Origin: Bacillota bacterium
Lineage (GTDB): Bacteria > Bacillota > DTU030 > DUMP01
Direction: 5' to 3'
Length of the DNA: 32,693 nt
NCBI GenBank assembly: GCA_030154105.1
Contig: JASKKP010000025.1
Coordinates: forward strand, 1-32,693
The notes below the pieces were generated by a model. The model saw only the letters and a program-made list of their open reading frames with translations, was not told where the DNA came from and did no database searches. Numbering within the stretch: the stretch's first letter is position 1; each line of letters opens with the position of its first letter. Both the position numbers and the translations under genes were made by a program. Positions 15,909 to 24,301 of this stretch are shown here, one piece after another.

Positions 15909-16092
15909 GGTGAGATAGCTCACCACCGCCGGCCCGGGGAAGCCGACGGTGACAGTCCGGCAGCTCTTAACTGCCGGCCCAGCTCGGGGTACCGGTGCGA
16001 TCCCCCGGCTTCGGCGGCCGCCCCTTTCCCCACCCTTCGTCGCTGCCCTGCTCTGGGTGGCTACTCTTGACGAGCCGCGCCTCTACCTCACC
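15909..16092 (-). promoter_or_regulatory. Lysine riboswitch (L-box) aptamer
   Basis: The minus strand matches the L-box in order: P1 5' strand GGTGAGGTAG, AGAGGCGCG, AAGAGTAGCC, GGGGAAAGGGGCG, CGCCGAAGCC, GAGCTGGGCC, GACTGTCACC, GGTGGTGAGC, and the closing P1 strand CTATCTCACC (15909-15918), which pairs with 16083-16092. About 184 bases is the normal size. The core bases of the junction are conserved, so lysine binding is expected. Confidence 0.92.
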
Positions 16093-16147
16093 TCAGCGGT
16101 GCGGGCACCTGAAGGACTGAGATGAGGTAATTATTTGTTTGGTGATT

Positions 16148-16176
16148 ATGATAGCTTGCTACCAAAGAGGCGTCAA
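16148..16176 (-). promoter_or_regulatory. Promoter of the lysine-riboswitch operon
   Basis: Minus strand: -35 TTGACG (16171-16176), 17-base spacer, -10 TATCAT (16148-16153). Start near 16141, about 50 bases before the aptamer. Confidence 0.75.
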
Positions 16177-16269
16177 GAGAAATTAATCGCTCATTTAGTG
16201 TGGAGCGTAAATTTTTGTGCTGTGAGCAGGCAGGATTTTGAAACGCTTTGGCGAATAAAAGCAATGAAA

Positions 16270-16291
16270 TACAACCTGTATACAGATTGTA
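16270..16291 (+). promoter_or_regulatory. GntR/FCD operator palindrome
   Basis: A 22-base inverted repeat: outer arms TACAA and TTGTA around the perfect core CTGTATACAG. TGTATACA cores are common binding sites of FCD-type GntR proteins. It lies 15 bases before the GntR start and overlaps a possible -10 (TACAAC, 16270-16275; -35 TTGGCG at 16248), which suggests autoregulation. Confidence 0.65.
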
Positions 16292-16306
16292 TGAGAGGGT
16301 TGGCCC

Positions 16307-16972
16307 ATGGGAGAAGATCCTTCCTACCGTTCATCTAAAGAAAAAGCCTACCGGTTAATCAAGCAGGCCATAATTACCCGTGCTTTTGCCCCCGGCCAGT
16401 TCCTGAGCGAAAATGAGCTCTCGCGCTCCCTAGGCGTAAGCCGGACACCCATTCGCGAAGCCCTGCAGGCTTTGGAGGTAGAAGGTTTCGTAACGCTAAT
16501 TCCGCATAGGGGCGCCCAAGTAGCCGAGATCTCGCTTAAAGACCTGGATGAAGTCTACGAGCTCAGGCTGGTGCTGGAACGCCTGGCGGGGCAAAAGCTT
16601 ATTGAACGGGGAAACGAGATCTGCCTGCAGCAGATGATCGATCTTTTGGCCGTGCAAAAAGATCTCGCACAAGAAAACCGCCCGGTGGAGTTTATCGCCG
16701 CCGACCGGGAATTTCACCTGGCACTGATTCGCGCCGCTGGGAACGAGCGCCTTTATCGTTTTTACGACAGTCTGCGCGACCACCTGCTGCGCCTAGGTTT
16801 GGAAGCCATCCAGACGCCCGGACGTATGGCGCAGGTGCTCGAAGAACACGAAGCAATTTTGCACGGGCTGAAAGAGGGATCGTACCAAAAATTCGATGCC
16901 GCCATAACTACCCACCTCAACGTCACCAAGCTGGCAGTAGGCAAGAACCTTCCCAACCTGTGGCGCTCGTGA
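16307..16972 (+). CDS. GntR-family regulator, FCD subfamily
   Basis: A 221-residue regulator. The winged helix (about 10-75) has the signature LSENELSRSLGVSRTPIREALQALEVEG. The FCD ligand domain (about 80-212) shows the metal/ligand residues Asp133, His137, His181 and His203 (ADREFHLAL, EEHEAIL, TTHLNV). FCD regulators commonly respond to carboxylates such as hydroxy or keto acids. ATG 16307 has GAGAGGG upstream. A palindromic operator lies just before it, and the hydrolase gene starts 31 bases after its stop, so it probably controls the whole rightward catabolic and transport set. Confidence 0.93.
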   Translation: MGEDPSYRSSKEKAYRLIKQAIITRAFAPGQFLSENELSRSLGVSRTPIREALQALEVEGFVTLIPHRGAQVAEISLKDLDEVYELRLVLERLAGQKLIERGNEICLQQMIDLLAVQKDLAQENRPVEFIAADREFHLALIRAAGNERLYRFYDSLRDHLLRLGLEAIQTPGRMAQVLEEHEAILHGLKEGSYQKFDAAITTHLNVTKLAVGKNLPNLWRS

Positions 16973-17003
16973 GCCCTTCATACTTTCGAGGGAGGTAAGG
17001 CAC

Positions 17004-17816
17004 ATGGCAAGATTTAGGGTTGGCGTGATCCAAATGCAGGCACATTTGGGCGAAAAAGAGCGCAACCTGGCCCATGCAGCGGAACTTATCGCCCGTGCCG
17101 CCAAAGATGAACCCGACGTTATTCTTCTCCCCGAGACATTCAACGTAGGTTTTTTTCCGACCGATCTGGCCGCCCATGCGGACGCCGCCGAAAAAGGGGA
17201 AAGCTGGCAGCTCCTCTCCCGCCTGGCACGCGAGCACCGGGTGAATATTGTGGGCGGTTCGGTGGTACGCTTTGGCCCCCAGGGCGACGTACGCAACACC
17301 ACTTACGTGTTCAATCGTGAGGGGCAGGAAGTAGCCCGTTATGACAAGATCCACCTCTTTTCTCCTTCGGGAGAAAAAGACCGGTTCGCGGCCGGAGCCG
17401 TCCCTTCGCTTTTCACTTTGGAGAACCTCCCCATGGCCAGCATAATCTGCTACGATCTCCGTTTTCCGGAACTGGTAAGGGGTTTGGCCCTGAGCGGAGC
17501 CAAAGTGCTCTTCGTGCCGGCCGAGTGGCCGCACCCGCGCGTGGAACACTGGCGCACGCTCCTTAAAGCCCGGGCCATTGAGAACCAGATCTTCGTGGTC
17601 GCCTGTAACGCCTGCGGCCCGGTGGGAGACTTGGTAAATTCCGGTCACTCGGCGGTTATCGATCCATGGGGAGAAGTGCTCATGGAAGCCGGTGAGAAGG
17701 AAGCGATCTTAAGCGTCGACCTTCACCTGGAAGCCGTCGAAGAAGTGCGCCGACGTATCGCCGTCTTCGCCGACCGGCGACCGGAGGTCTACGCACCGCT
17801 CTTGCAGCAGAAGTAA
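17004..17816 (+). CDS. Nitrilase-superfamily carbon-nitrogen hydrolase
   Basis: A 270-residue cytoplasmic amidase-type enzyme. The catalytic triad is complete: Glu44 (LLPETFNVGF), Lys115 (RYDKIHLF) and Cys149 (SIICYDLRFPE). Its length and the motif YDLRFPELVRGLA resemble the omega-amidase/NIT2-like branch, which acts on omega-amides of dicarboxylates, but substrate cannot be read from sequence. ATG 17004 follows GGGAGGTAAGGC. Placement between an FCD-type GntR regulator and a DUF2848 gene plus TRAP transporter suggests it hydrolyses an imported amide or carbamoyl acid. Confidence 0.9.
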   Translation: MARFRVGVIQMQAHLGEKERNLAHAAELIARAAKDEPDVILLPETFNVGFFPTDLAAHADAAEKGESWQLLSRLAREHRVNIVGGSVVRFGPQGDVRNTTYVFNREGQEVARYDKIHLFSPSGEKDRFAAGAVPSLFTLENLPMASIICYDLRFPELVRGLALSGAKVLFVPAEWPHPRVEHWRTLLKARAIENQIFVVACNACGPVGDLVNSGHSAVIDPWGEVLMEAGEKEAILSVDLHLEAVEEVRRRIAVFADRRPEVYAPLLQQK

Positions 17817-17838
17817 GCGATTATTGAGGAGGAACAAC

Positions 17839-18525
17839 ATGCCGCAGCTAACTTTTACCATCGAAAGGCCCAAGCACTCACCTGAGACCATTGTCTATCC
17901 AGTGAAACTGATCCTCTGCCTCGGTTTCGCCGGCCGGGATCAAAGCAAGGTGCGCGAGCACATCCGCGAGCTGGAAGCGATTGGTGTAGAATGCCCAGCT
18001 AAGACTCCGGTGATTTATCCGGCAAGCGGCCTTCTGGCCACAACTGCCGCCACCGTCCAGGTGGTCGGCGCCGACACAGGGCCGGAAGCGGAATTCGCCC
18101 TCCTTCCCTACCAGGGTCGCCTCTTGGTTGGATTGGCCAGCGACCAGACCGACCGGAGCCTGGAAAAGGTGAGCATCTATAAGTCTAAGCAGATCTGCCC
18201 CAAACCTTTAAGCAGCGTTCTTTGGGATTACGAAGACGTTGCCGACCACTGGGACGAACTTATCCTTCGTAGCTGGGTAAACACGGGAACAGAAGAAACG
18301 CTTTACCAGGACAGCCCCGCCAGCGCTCTCTTGCCCGTCCCAACCATAATGGAACACGTACGCCAAGAATATCCCGACTTAGAAGGCGTCCTCATCCTGT
18401 CGGGAACGGTTCCCACTCTCGGCGGGCTCGCCACTCCTTCGAAGTTCGCCGCGCTCCTTTCCGACCCCGTTCTGGGCCGGGAAATCTGGCTCGCGTATGA
18501 AGTTAAGGACCTCTTGAGGAAGTAA
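17839..18525 (+). CDS. DUF2848 family protein
   Basis: A 228-residue protein of the DUF2848 family, distantly related to fumarylacetoacetate hydrolases. Recognised from the segments LCLGFAGRDQSKVREHIREL and PAKTPVIYPASGLL near the N-terminus and ILSGTVPTLGG near the C-terminus, all in the usual order. ATG 17839 has GAGGAGG at good spacing; an in-frame ATG at 17824 lacks one. Biochemical function of the family is not established to my knowledge. It follows the nitrilase by 22 bases and precedes dctP, so a step in breakdown of the transported compound is inferred. Confidence 0.8.
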   Translation: MPQLTFTIERPKHSPETIVYPVKLILCLGFAGRDQSKVREHIRELEAIGVECPAKTPVIYPASGLLATTAATVQVVGADTGPEAEFALLPYQGRLLVGLASDQTDRSLEKVSIYKSKQICPKPLSSVLWDYEDVADHWDELILRSWVNTGTEETLYQDSPASALLPVPTIMEHVRQEYPDLEGVLILSGTVPTLGGLATPSKFAALLSDPVLGREIWLAYEVKDLLRK

Positions 18526-18610
18526 CCACTAAAATCAAGGAGGTGATGTTTCTCGCCGCAACCATGATGTTTTAATCCGTATCCAACACCGAAAGAGGGG
18601 GAATAAGAAA

Positions 18611-19654
18611 GTGAAGCGCCAATTGATACTGCTCGTCGTAGGATTCCTCATCGCTGCCTTGCTACTGGCCGGCTGTAGCTCGCAGGCTCCAGCACCACAG
18701 GGAGGAAATAGCCAACAGAGCCAGCAGGGGCAAGGTACGGCTCAAGGAGCCATACAGATCAAATACGCCGTCGTCGGTCCTGACGACCATCCTTATACTA
18801 TTATGGCCAAGAAGTTCAAAGAGCTGGTTGAAGATAAAACGAACGGCCAAGTGCAGGTAACGATTTTCCCGAACGCCCAGCTCGGCAGCGAACGCGAAAT
18901 GGCCGAAGGCGTGCGCATGGGCACCATCCAGATGACCACCGTCACCAGCGACGGTACGCTACCCGCCTGGACTCCCGAGCTCCAGGTTTTCAGCATTCCC
19001 TACCTTTTCCGCGACCGGGATCACGCCTACAAGGTGCTAGACGGCAATGTCGGCAAAGAATTGGGTGACAAACTTTTGGCCCAAGGCCTACGCTCACTTG
19101 GTTTTTGCGAACTAGGGTGGCGCCACTTTACGAACAACGTCCGCCCCATCGCTAAGCCGGAAGACGCCAAAGGCCTAAAGATTCGCGTCCAGGAGGCAAA
19201 GGTTTGGTTCAGCCTGGTGAAGGCCCTGGGAGCAACGCCTACACCCATTCCATTCGGTGAACTATACACCGCCCTGCAGCAGAGAACTGTAGACGGGCAG
19301 GAAAACCCCGTAGCCACAATCCGTTCCATGAAGTTTTATGAAGTACAGAAGTACCTTACTCTGGACGGCCACACCTATTCCGCCGGCAGCGTACTCATCA
19401 ACCCCAAGTTCTATGATAGCCTGAGCCCCGATATTCAAAAAGCCATTCAAGATTCGGCTACCGAAGCCATCAGCTACCAGAGAGAGGTCATAGCGCAGAA
19501 AGAAGCGGAAGACCTACAGTTCCTCAAGGACAAGGGCATGGAAGTCACCGAACCTGACCGAAATGCTTTTGTGGAAGCCACCAAGAACGTCCCGGAAGAA
19601 GTAAAGGACATGGTTCCGCTCGAGCTGGTCGAGCAGGTTCGGAACACGAAGTGA
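18611..19654 (+). CDS. dctP: TRAP transporter substrate-binding lipoprotein DctP
   Basis: A 347-residue extracytoplasmic receptor. The N-terminus is a lipoprotein signal: basic MKR, hydrophobic helix, lipobox LLAGC with Cys22 as the lipid site, then a Gln/Ser/Gly-rich linker (about 24-47). The mature part has DctP features: ELVEDKTNGQVQVTIFPNAQLGSERE, IPYLFRDRDHAYKVLDG, LGWRHFTNNVRPI, and the RVQEAK arginine (about 194) that binds the substrate carboxylate in this family. GTG 18611 follows AGAGGGGGA. First of dctP-dctQ-dctM; a C4-dicarboxylate or other organic acid is the likely ligand. Confidence 0.95.
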   Translation: MKRQLILLVVGFLIAALLLAGCSSQAPAPQGGNSQQSQQGQGTAQGAIQIKYAVVGPDDHPYTIMAKKFKELVEDKTNGQVQVTIFPNAQLGSEREMAEGVRMGTIQMTTVTSDGTLPAWTPELQVFSIPYLFRDRDHAYKVLDGNVGKELGDKLLAQGLRSLGFCELGWRHFTNNVRPIAKPEDAKGLKIRVQEAKVWFSLVKALGATPTPIPFGELYTALQQRTVDGQENPVATIRSMKFYEVQKYLTLDGHTYSAGSVLINPKFYDSLSPDIQKAIQDSATEAISYQREVIAQKEAEDLQFLKDKGMEVTEPDRNAFVEATKNVPEEVKDMVPLELVEQVRNTK

Positions 19655-19678
19655 GGTAGGGGCATCTCGCAGTAAAAC

Positions 19679-19706
19679 GGGGGCGGCACGTAAGGCGTCG
19701 CCCCCC
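19679..19706 (+). other. Intercistronic hairpin between dctP and dctQ
   Basis: GGGGGCG...ACG pairs with CGTCGCCCCC around a short loop. There is no U tract after it, so it is more likely an mRNA-stabilising or partial-termination structure that keeps the binding protein in excess over the membrane subunits. Confidence 0.55.
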
Positions 19707-19725
19707 TCGTCCGGAGGGACTCGAT

Positions 19726-20202
19726 ATGCTGAACCGGGTAATAAACTTCGTAGTAGACACCGTCCTTGCCGTATCGTTGGCCGTTATTTCCTGCGTTACC
19801 TTTGCCGAGGTGGTCTCCCGTTACTTCCTTCATTTTTCCATTCCCTGGTCCATGGACGTGGTCCGGATTGCTTTTGTCTACTGCGTCCTCTTTGGCGCAG
19901 TCGCCGGGGTCCGTAATAGGGCGCACTTGAATATTGACGTCCTCCTGGTAAACCTCCCGCCCCGGCTCCGCCGGTATGCAGATCTAATTATCAACCTCGC
20001 CGTAGGCTTTTTCTTTGTCGTTCTCGTCGTAATCGGTATACAGTTCGTCCAGCAGGCCGGAACGCAGACCCTGCCTTACACCCTCCTCCCTATCCGCTAC
20101 CTGTACGCTGCGGTGCCCTTGGGTGGCGCCCTTATGCTGTACTACCTGGTGCAACAAATGTGGCACGATCTGCGCCCAAATACCAAGGGAAAAGAGGTGT
20201 AG
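19726..20202 (+). CDS. dctQ: TRAP transporter small membrane subunit DctQ
   Basis: A 158-residue protein with four hydrophobic segments (about 8-30, 43-65, 84-106 and 122-146), as expected for DctQ. The family stretch FAEVVSRYFLHFSIPWSMDVVRIAFVY is easy to see in pieces, and GAVAGVRNRAHLNID matches the conserved loop. It forms the membrane complex with DctM. ATG 19726 has GGAGGG upstream. It ends three bases before dctM. Confidence 0.93.
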   Translation: MLNRVINFVVDTVLAVSLAVISCVTFAEVVSRYFLHFSIPWSMDVVRIAFVYCVLFGAVAGVRNRAHLNIDVLLVNLPPRLRRYADLIINLAVGFFFVVLVVIGIQFVQQAGTQTLPYTLLPIRYLYAAVPLGGALMLYYLVQQMWHDLRPNTKGKEV

Positions 20203-20205
20203 CGC

Positions 20206-21486
20206 ATGGGGCCTGGGATCATTTTGCTTCTTTTCGGCGCCTTCTTCCTGGGTATACCCATAAGTTTTGCCCTGGGGCTTACCGCTTTTATCGGCCTGGT
20301 TACAGCTGATTATCCGTTAACCGTTGTAGTCCAACGCATCTTCACCGGCATTGACAACTACGCACTTATCGCCATTGCTCTTTTCATCTTTGCGGGGGAT
20401 CTGATGGCCGAAGGAGGCATTTCGCGCCGCCTGGTCAACTTTGCCAACGCCATCATTGGCCACTTCCCCGCCGGTCTGGCCATGGTGAGCGTTTTGGCCT
20501 GTATGTTCTTTGCCGCCATCACCGGGTCGGCCATCGCGGCCACTGCGGCCATTGGCGGTCTGATGATCCCCCTCATGGTGGAAGAAAAGTACGAAGCCAG
20601 ATTTGCCGCCCCGCTTCTCGCCTGCGCCGGTTCCATCGGCCCCATAATCCCGCCGAGCATTCCTCTTCTTGTTTTCGGCCAGCTGGCCAACGCCTCCGTA
20701 GCACGCCTCTTCGTCGCCGGCTTTGTTCCGGGAATTCTTATGGGGATTGCGCTCATGATTTTAAGTTATTTCATCGGCAAGAAACGCAACTACCGTGGGC
20801 GGGACCGTTTTGCCGGCTGGCAGGAGATTCTGCGCACGGGGCGCGAGGCAATTCTGGCGTTGATTACCCCGATTATCATCATTGGCGGCATCGTCAGCGG
20901 AATCTTTACGGCCACAGAATCCGGAGCTATAGCTGTAGTGTATTCGCTTATCATAGGCCTCTTCGTTTACAAGGAGCTTACCTGGCGCAAGGTTTGGGAG
21001 CTTCTCAAGAAATCGGCCATTTCGACCGGCACCGTCTTAATCGTGGTCGGCTGTGCTTCCCTTTTTATCTGGTATTTGACCATTAATCAAATCCCCCAGA
21101 CAATAGCACAGCTCATGATGACCTTCATCCACAGCCGCTTCGTGCTGCTTCTGGTCATCAATATAATCCTTCTCATCGTCGGCACCTTCATCGATACCAT
21201 CAGCGCCGTAGTTATCTTTGGGCCGCTTTTTCTCCCTCTTACCCAGGCCTTTGGCGTTGACGTGACCCATTACGGACTGATCTTGGCCGTGAATCTTACC
21301 ATCGGTATGTGCACCCCGCCCTTGGGAGTGGACCTTTTTGTGGCGAGCGCCATCGCTAAGGTTTCCATTCGCGAAATGTGGCGCGACCTAATACCGCTAC
21401 TGGGAGCGTTGATCGTGATCCTTCTGCTCATCACCTACATTCCTGAGACGGTGCTCTGGTTGCCAAACGTTCTGGGAATCAAGTAA
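20206..21486 (+). CDS. dctM: TRAP transporter large membrane subunit DctM
   Basis: A 426-residue, highly hydrophobic sodium-coupled transporter subunit with about 12 membrane segments. Conserved parts seen are FAGDLMAEGGISRRLVNFAN, ITGSAIAATAAIGGLMIP, GSIGPIIPPSIPLLVFG, TATESGAIAVVYSLIIG and IGMCTPPLGVDLFVAS. Those glycine- and serine-rich loops hold the ion and substrate sites in the family. ATG 20206 follows AGAGGTG within the end of dctQ. It is the last gene of the unit and is followed by a terminator. Confidence 0.95.
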   Translation: MGPGIILLLFGAFFLGIPISFALGLTAFIGLVTADYPLTVVVQRIFTGIDNYALIAIALFIFAGDLMAEGGISRRLVNFANAIIGHFPAGLAMVSVLACMFFAAITGSAIAATAAIGGLMIPLMVEEKYEARFAAPLLACAGSIGPIIPPSIPLLVFGQLANASVARLFVAGFVPGILMGIALMILSYFIGKKRNYRGRDRFAGWQEILRTGREAILALITPIIIIGGIVSGIFTATESGAIAVVYSLIIGLFVYKELTWRKVWELLKKSAISTGTVLIVVGCASLFIWYLTINQIPQTIAQLMMTFIHSRFVLLLVINIILLIVGTFIDTISAVVIFGPLFLPLTQAFGVDVTHYGLILAVNLTIGMCTPPLGVDLFVASAIAKVSIREMWRDLIPLLGALIVILLLITYIPETVLWLPNVLGIK

Positions 21487-21521
21487 CCAAGAAAGCAAAG
21501 TTTCGACCAGAAACTAATCGA

Positions 21522-21553
21522 GGCCGCCTCCCCTAAGGAGACGGCCTTTTTTT
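21522..21553 (+). terminator. Terminator after dctM
   Basis: Stem GGCCG(C)CTCC with GGAG(A)CGGCC, loop CCTAA, then seven T. It serves the rightward operon; its last bases overlap the thiC stop codon of the opposite strand. Confidence 0.85.
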
Positions 21554-22856
21554 AGCAGTTTCCCACGTCCTTGCCCAGGTATTCGCCCACCAGGCGCATG
21601 GCGCAGTATTTGCCGCACATCGTGCACTCGGTCTTGCCGGCAGGGTTGCGGCCTTCGCGGTAGCGGCGGGCTTTTTCCGGGTCGATGGCCAGCGCAATCT
21701 GGGCGTCCCAGTCCAGCGCCTTGCGGGCCCGGGCCATCTTAAGATCCCATTCCCAGGCGCCCGGGAGGCCTTTGGCCAGATCGGCCGCATGGGCGGCAAT
21801 GCGCGCGGCGATCACACCTTCCCGTACGTCCTCGTCCGTGGGTAGCCCCAAGTGCTCGGCCGGGGTCACATAACAGAGGAAATCGGCGCCGGCGACGGCG
21901 GCCAAGGTACCGCCGATGGCGGCGGTGATATGATCGTAGCCGGGAGCCACATCGGTCACCAGCGGCCCGAGCACGTAAAACGGCGCGCCGTGGCAGAGCC
22001 GCTTTTGTAGCTCCATGTTCGCCCGGATCTGGCTAAAGGGAACGTGGCCGGGCCCTTCCACCATCACCTGTACCCCGGCCTTCCAGGCTCGCTCCACCAG
22101 TTCGCCCAGGATGATAAGCTCTTGGATCTGCGCGCGGTCGGTGGCGTCGGCCAAGCAGCCAGGCCGGAGGCCGTCGCCCAGGCTGAGGGTAACGTCGTGA
22201 GCGCGGGCAATCTCCAGCAGGCGGTCATATTCCTCGTAAAGCGGATTCTCTTTCCCATGGTGCAGCATCCACCCGGTAAGGAAGGCACCGCCGCGGCTTA
22301 CGATGTCCACCACGCGCCCTTCGCGCCGCAGCCGCTCGATGCTTTCCAAGGTGACGCCGCAGTGAACGGTCATGAAGTCCACACCGTCCTGGGCCTGTCG
22401 CTCAATCACCCGGAAGATGTCCTCCGCAGTCATGGCTACAATTGCGCCGTACTTCTCCTGGGCCTCCACCGCCGCCTGGTAGATGGGCACGGTACCCACC
22501 GGTACCTTGGCGGCTCGGAGCACCGCCCGGCGGGTGCGATCGATGTCGGCGGCACGGCCGGTGGAAAGGTCCATCACGGCGTCGGCCCCGGCCTCCACGG
22601 CCACTTTTAATTTGGCGATTACTTTTTCAGTTTCCGGAAAATCCTGGGAGGTGCCGATGTTGGCGTTCACCTTAGTCCGCAGGCCTCGTCCGATGGCTAG
22701 GGGATCCAGGCCGGTATGGGCCGGGTTGGCCGGAAGGCAGATGCTTCCCTCCGCCAGCCCGGCCCGCAGGAACTCCGGAGTCACCCCTTCCCTCGCGGCC
22801 GCCCGCTCCATCTCTGGGGTAATCCGGCCCGCCAGGGCCGCTTCGCGCTGCGTCAT
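21552..22856 (-). CDS. thiC: Phosphomethylpyrimidine synthase ThiC
   Basis: A 434-residue radical SAM enzyme that converts aminoimidazole ribotide to HMP phosphate, the pyrimidine half of thiamin. Seen: [72 protein letters not shown], and the C-terminal cluster motif CTMCGKYC (about residues 411-418). Length fits the short bacterial/archaeal form without the N-terminal extension. ATG 22856 has AAAGGAG upstream. Last gene of the leftward TPP-riboswitch operon. Confidence 0.97.
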   Translation of the reverse strand: MTQREAALAGRITPEMERAAAREGVTPEFLRAGLAEGSICLPANPAHTGLDPLAIGRGLRTKVNANIGTSQDFPETEKVIAKLKVAVEAGADAVMDLSTGRAADIDRTRRAVLRAAKVPVGTVPIYQAAVEAQEKYGAIVAMTAEDIFRVIERQAQDGVDFMTVHCGVTLESIERLRREGRVVDIVSRGGAFLTGWMLHHGKENPLYEEYDRLLEIARAHDVTLSLGDGLRPGCLADATDRAQIQELIILGELVERAWKAGVQVMVEGPGHVPFSQIRANMELQKRLCHGAPFYVLGPLVTDVAPGYDHITAAIGGTLAAVAGADFLCYVTPAEHLGLPTDEDVREGVIAARIAAHAADLAKGLPGAWEWDLKMARARKALDWDAQIALAIDPEKARRYREGRNPAGKTECTMCGKYCAMRLVGEYLGKDVGNC

Positions 22857-22881
22857 GCTCTTACTCCTTTCGCATTAAGGC

Positions 22882-23397
22882 TTAGGATTGCCGTGGCTCT
22901 TGGTGCGCCTGATTTCTCCCGGGTTGGCGTAGGTAAGCCGGCAGGGCAGAAATAACGGCCAAGCCGAGGGCAGCGCCGACAGCGCTGGAGAGCGCAAAGG
23001 GGAAGACGAACATGAAGGCCGCCCCGGAAGCCCCCAAAAAGTATTTGGCCACCGGGTAGGCGAGAAGGGCACCGAGAAGTCCCGTTCCGATAAGCTCGCC
23101 AGCGGCTGCAGTCCAGGTCCGGCCGGTTAGGCGGTAAAGCAGCCCGGCCAGGAACGCCCCGACCATGCCGCCCGGAAAAGCCAGGAGAGATCCTACGCCC
23201 AGCAGGTTGCGTAGGAGCCCGATGAGAAACGCTACCGCCACGGCCCGCTCCGGCCCAAGGAGCACCGCGGCCAGCACGTTGATGGCGTGCTGCACCGGTG
23301 TGGCCTTAGCCACACCCACGGAAAACCAAACGAAACGGGCCGTAGCCGTGCCCAAGGCCACCAGAAGAGCCATTAAGGTAAGCTCACGGGCTTTCAT
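22882..23397 (-). CDS. thiW: ThiW, thiazole-precursor ECF transporter S component
   Basis: A 171-residue membrane protein with about five or six hydrophobic segments. The pattern MALLVALGTATARFVWFSVG, then KATPVQHAINVLAAVLLGP and LLAFPGGMVGAFLAGLLYR fits the ThiW family, which is thought to import the hydroxyethylthiazole precursor with shared ECF energising subunits. No EcfA or EcfT gene is in this window, so they must be elsewhere. ATG 23397 has AAAGGA upstream at slightly long spacing. It lies between thiM (thiazole kinase) and thiC, matching its salvage role. Confidence 0.92.
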   Translation of the reverse strand: MKARELTLMALLVALGTATARFVWFSVGVAKATPVQHAINVLAAVLLGPERAVAVAFLIGLLRNLLGVGSLLAFPGGMVGAFLAGLLYRLTGRTWTAAAGELIGTGLLGALLAYPVAKYFLGASGAAFMFVFPFALSSAVGAALGLAVISALPAYLRQPGRNQAHQEPRQS

Positions 23398-23456
23398 ATA
23401 GCGGCACCGTCCTTTCGCCGATTGTCACGTGCTCCCAGCGGCCAGATACGCCGCCC

Positions 23457-24281
23457 TTATAGCAGGGCAACGCGCGCCCGCTGAGCCAGCACCTCGCCTG
23501 TAAGGTGATGGGCGGCATCAAAGAGGTAGGCCTGGAAGGTGCCGGGGCCACCCGCCTTTTCGGCCGCGAGCTCGGCCGCCACGCCGTAAGCGGCAAGCGC
23601 GCCGTAAGCGGCGAGGAAGGCATCTTCGGCGACGGCAACCCACGCCCCGATTACCGCCGTGGCCATGCAGCCGCTGCCGGTGATGGCCGTAAGCAGCGGG
23701 TGGCCGTTTTCTACCCGGGCCAGGCGGCGGCCGGAAGCAACAAAGTCCCGCCTTCCCGTCACGACGGCTACGGTCTGAAAGCGTTCCGCCACCGCCCTGG
23801 CGATTTTGGCCCGCCAGTTTTCATCCTCTGCCCGCGCCCCTTCCTCCAGCCGGCTGTCCACGCCGCGCGGCCGCACCGCCTCCCCGGCCAGCATCCCCAT
23901 TTCCGCCAAATTGCCGCGAATGACGGCAAACTTGAGCTCGCTCACGAGCTCGTGAACGAGATCCTTACGGAACTGGGTCGCGCCCACACCCACCGGGTCC
24001 AGCACCACCGGAATACCGCTGCGGTTCGCCGCCCGCCCGGCGCGCAGCATGGCTTCCCAGCCGGCGCGCGACGGCGTTCCCGTGTTAAGAACCAACGCCT
24101 GGGCCTGGGCCACCATATCCTCTACCTCTTCTGGCGCGTCCGCCATGACCGGGGCAGCACCGAAGGCTAGGGTAATATTCGCCGTGATGTTGGCCACCAC
24201 GATGTTGGTGACGTGGTGGACCAGCGGGCGCTCCTCCCGGATCTTTTCCAGAATAGCTCCTGCTTTTTCCTCAAGGGTCAT
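23457..24281 (-). CDS. thiM: Hydroxyethylthiazole kinase ThiM
   Basis: A 274-residue ribokinase-fold enzyme that phosphorylates the thiazole alcohol for thiamin salvage. Motifs seen are PLVHHVTNIVVANITANITLAF, GAAPVMADAPEEVEDM, PVVLDPVGVGAT, VIRGNLAEM and the ATP/active-site loop TGSGCMATAVIGA. Start ATG 24281 has AGAGGG six bases upstream; ATG 24287 in the same frame would abut that site. It starts 20 bases after the thiD stop. One arginine-rich patch (about 150-165) is typical of variation outside the core. Confidence 0.95.
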   Translation of the reverse strand: MTLEEKAGAILEKIREERPLVHHVTNIVVANITANITLAFGAAPVMADAPEEVEDMVAQAQALVLNTGTPSRAGWEAMLRAGRAANRSGIPVVLDPVGVGATQFRKDLVHELVSELKFAVIRGNLAEMGMLAGEAVRPRGVDSRLEEGARAEDENWRAKIARAVAERFQTVAVVTGRRDFVASGRRLARVENGHPLLTAITGSGCMATAVIGAWVAVAEDAFLAAYGALAAYGVAAELAAEKAGGPGTFQAYLFDAAHHLTGEVLAQRARVALL

Positions 24282-24301
24282 GGGCATCCCTCTTTTCTTT
24301 T

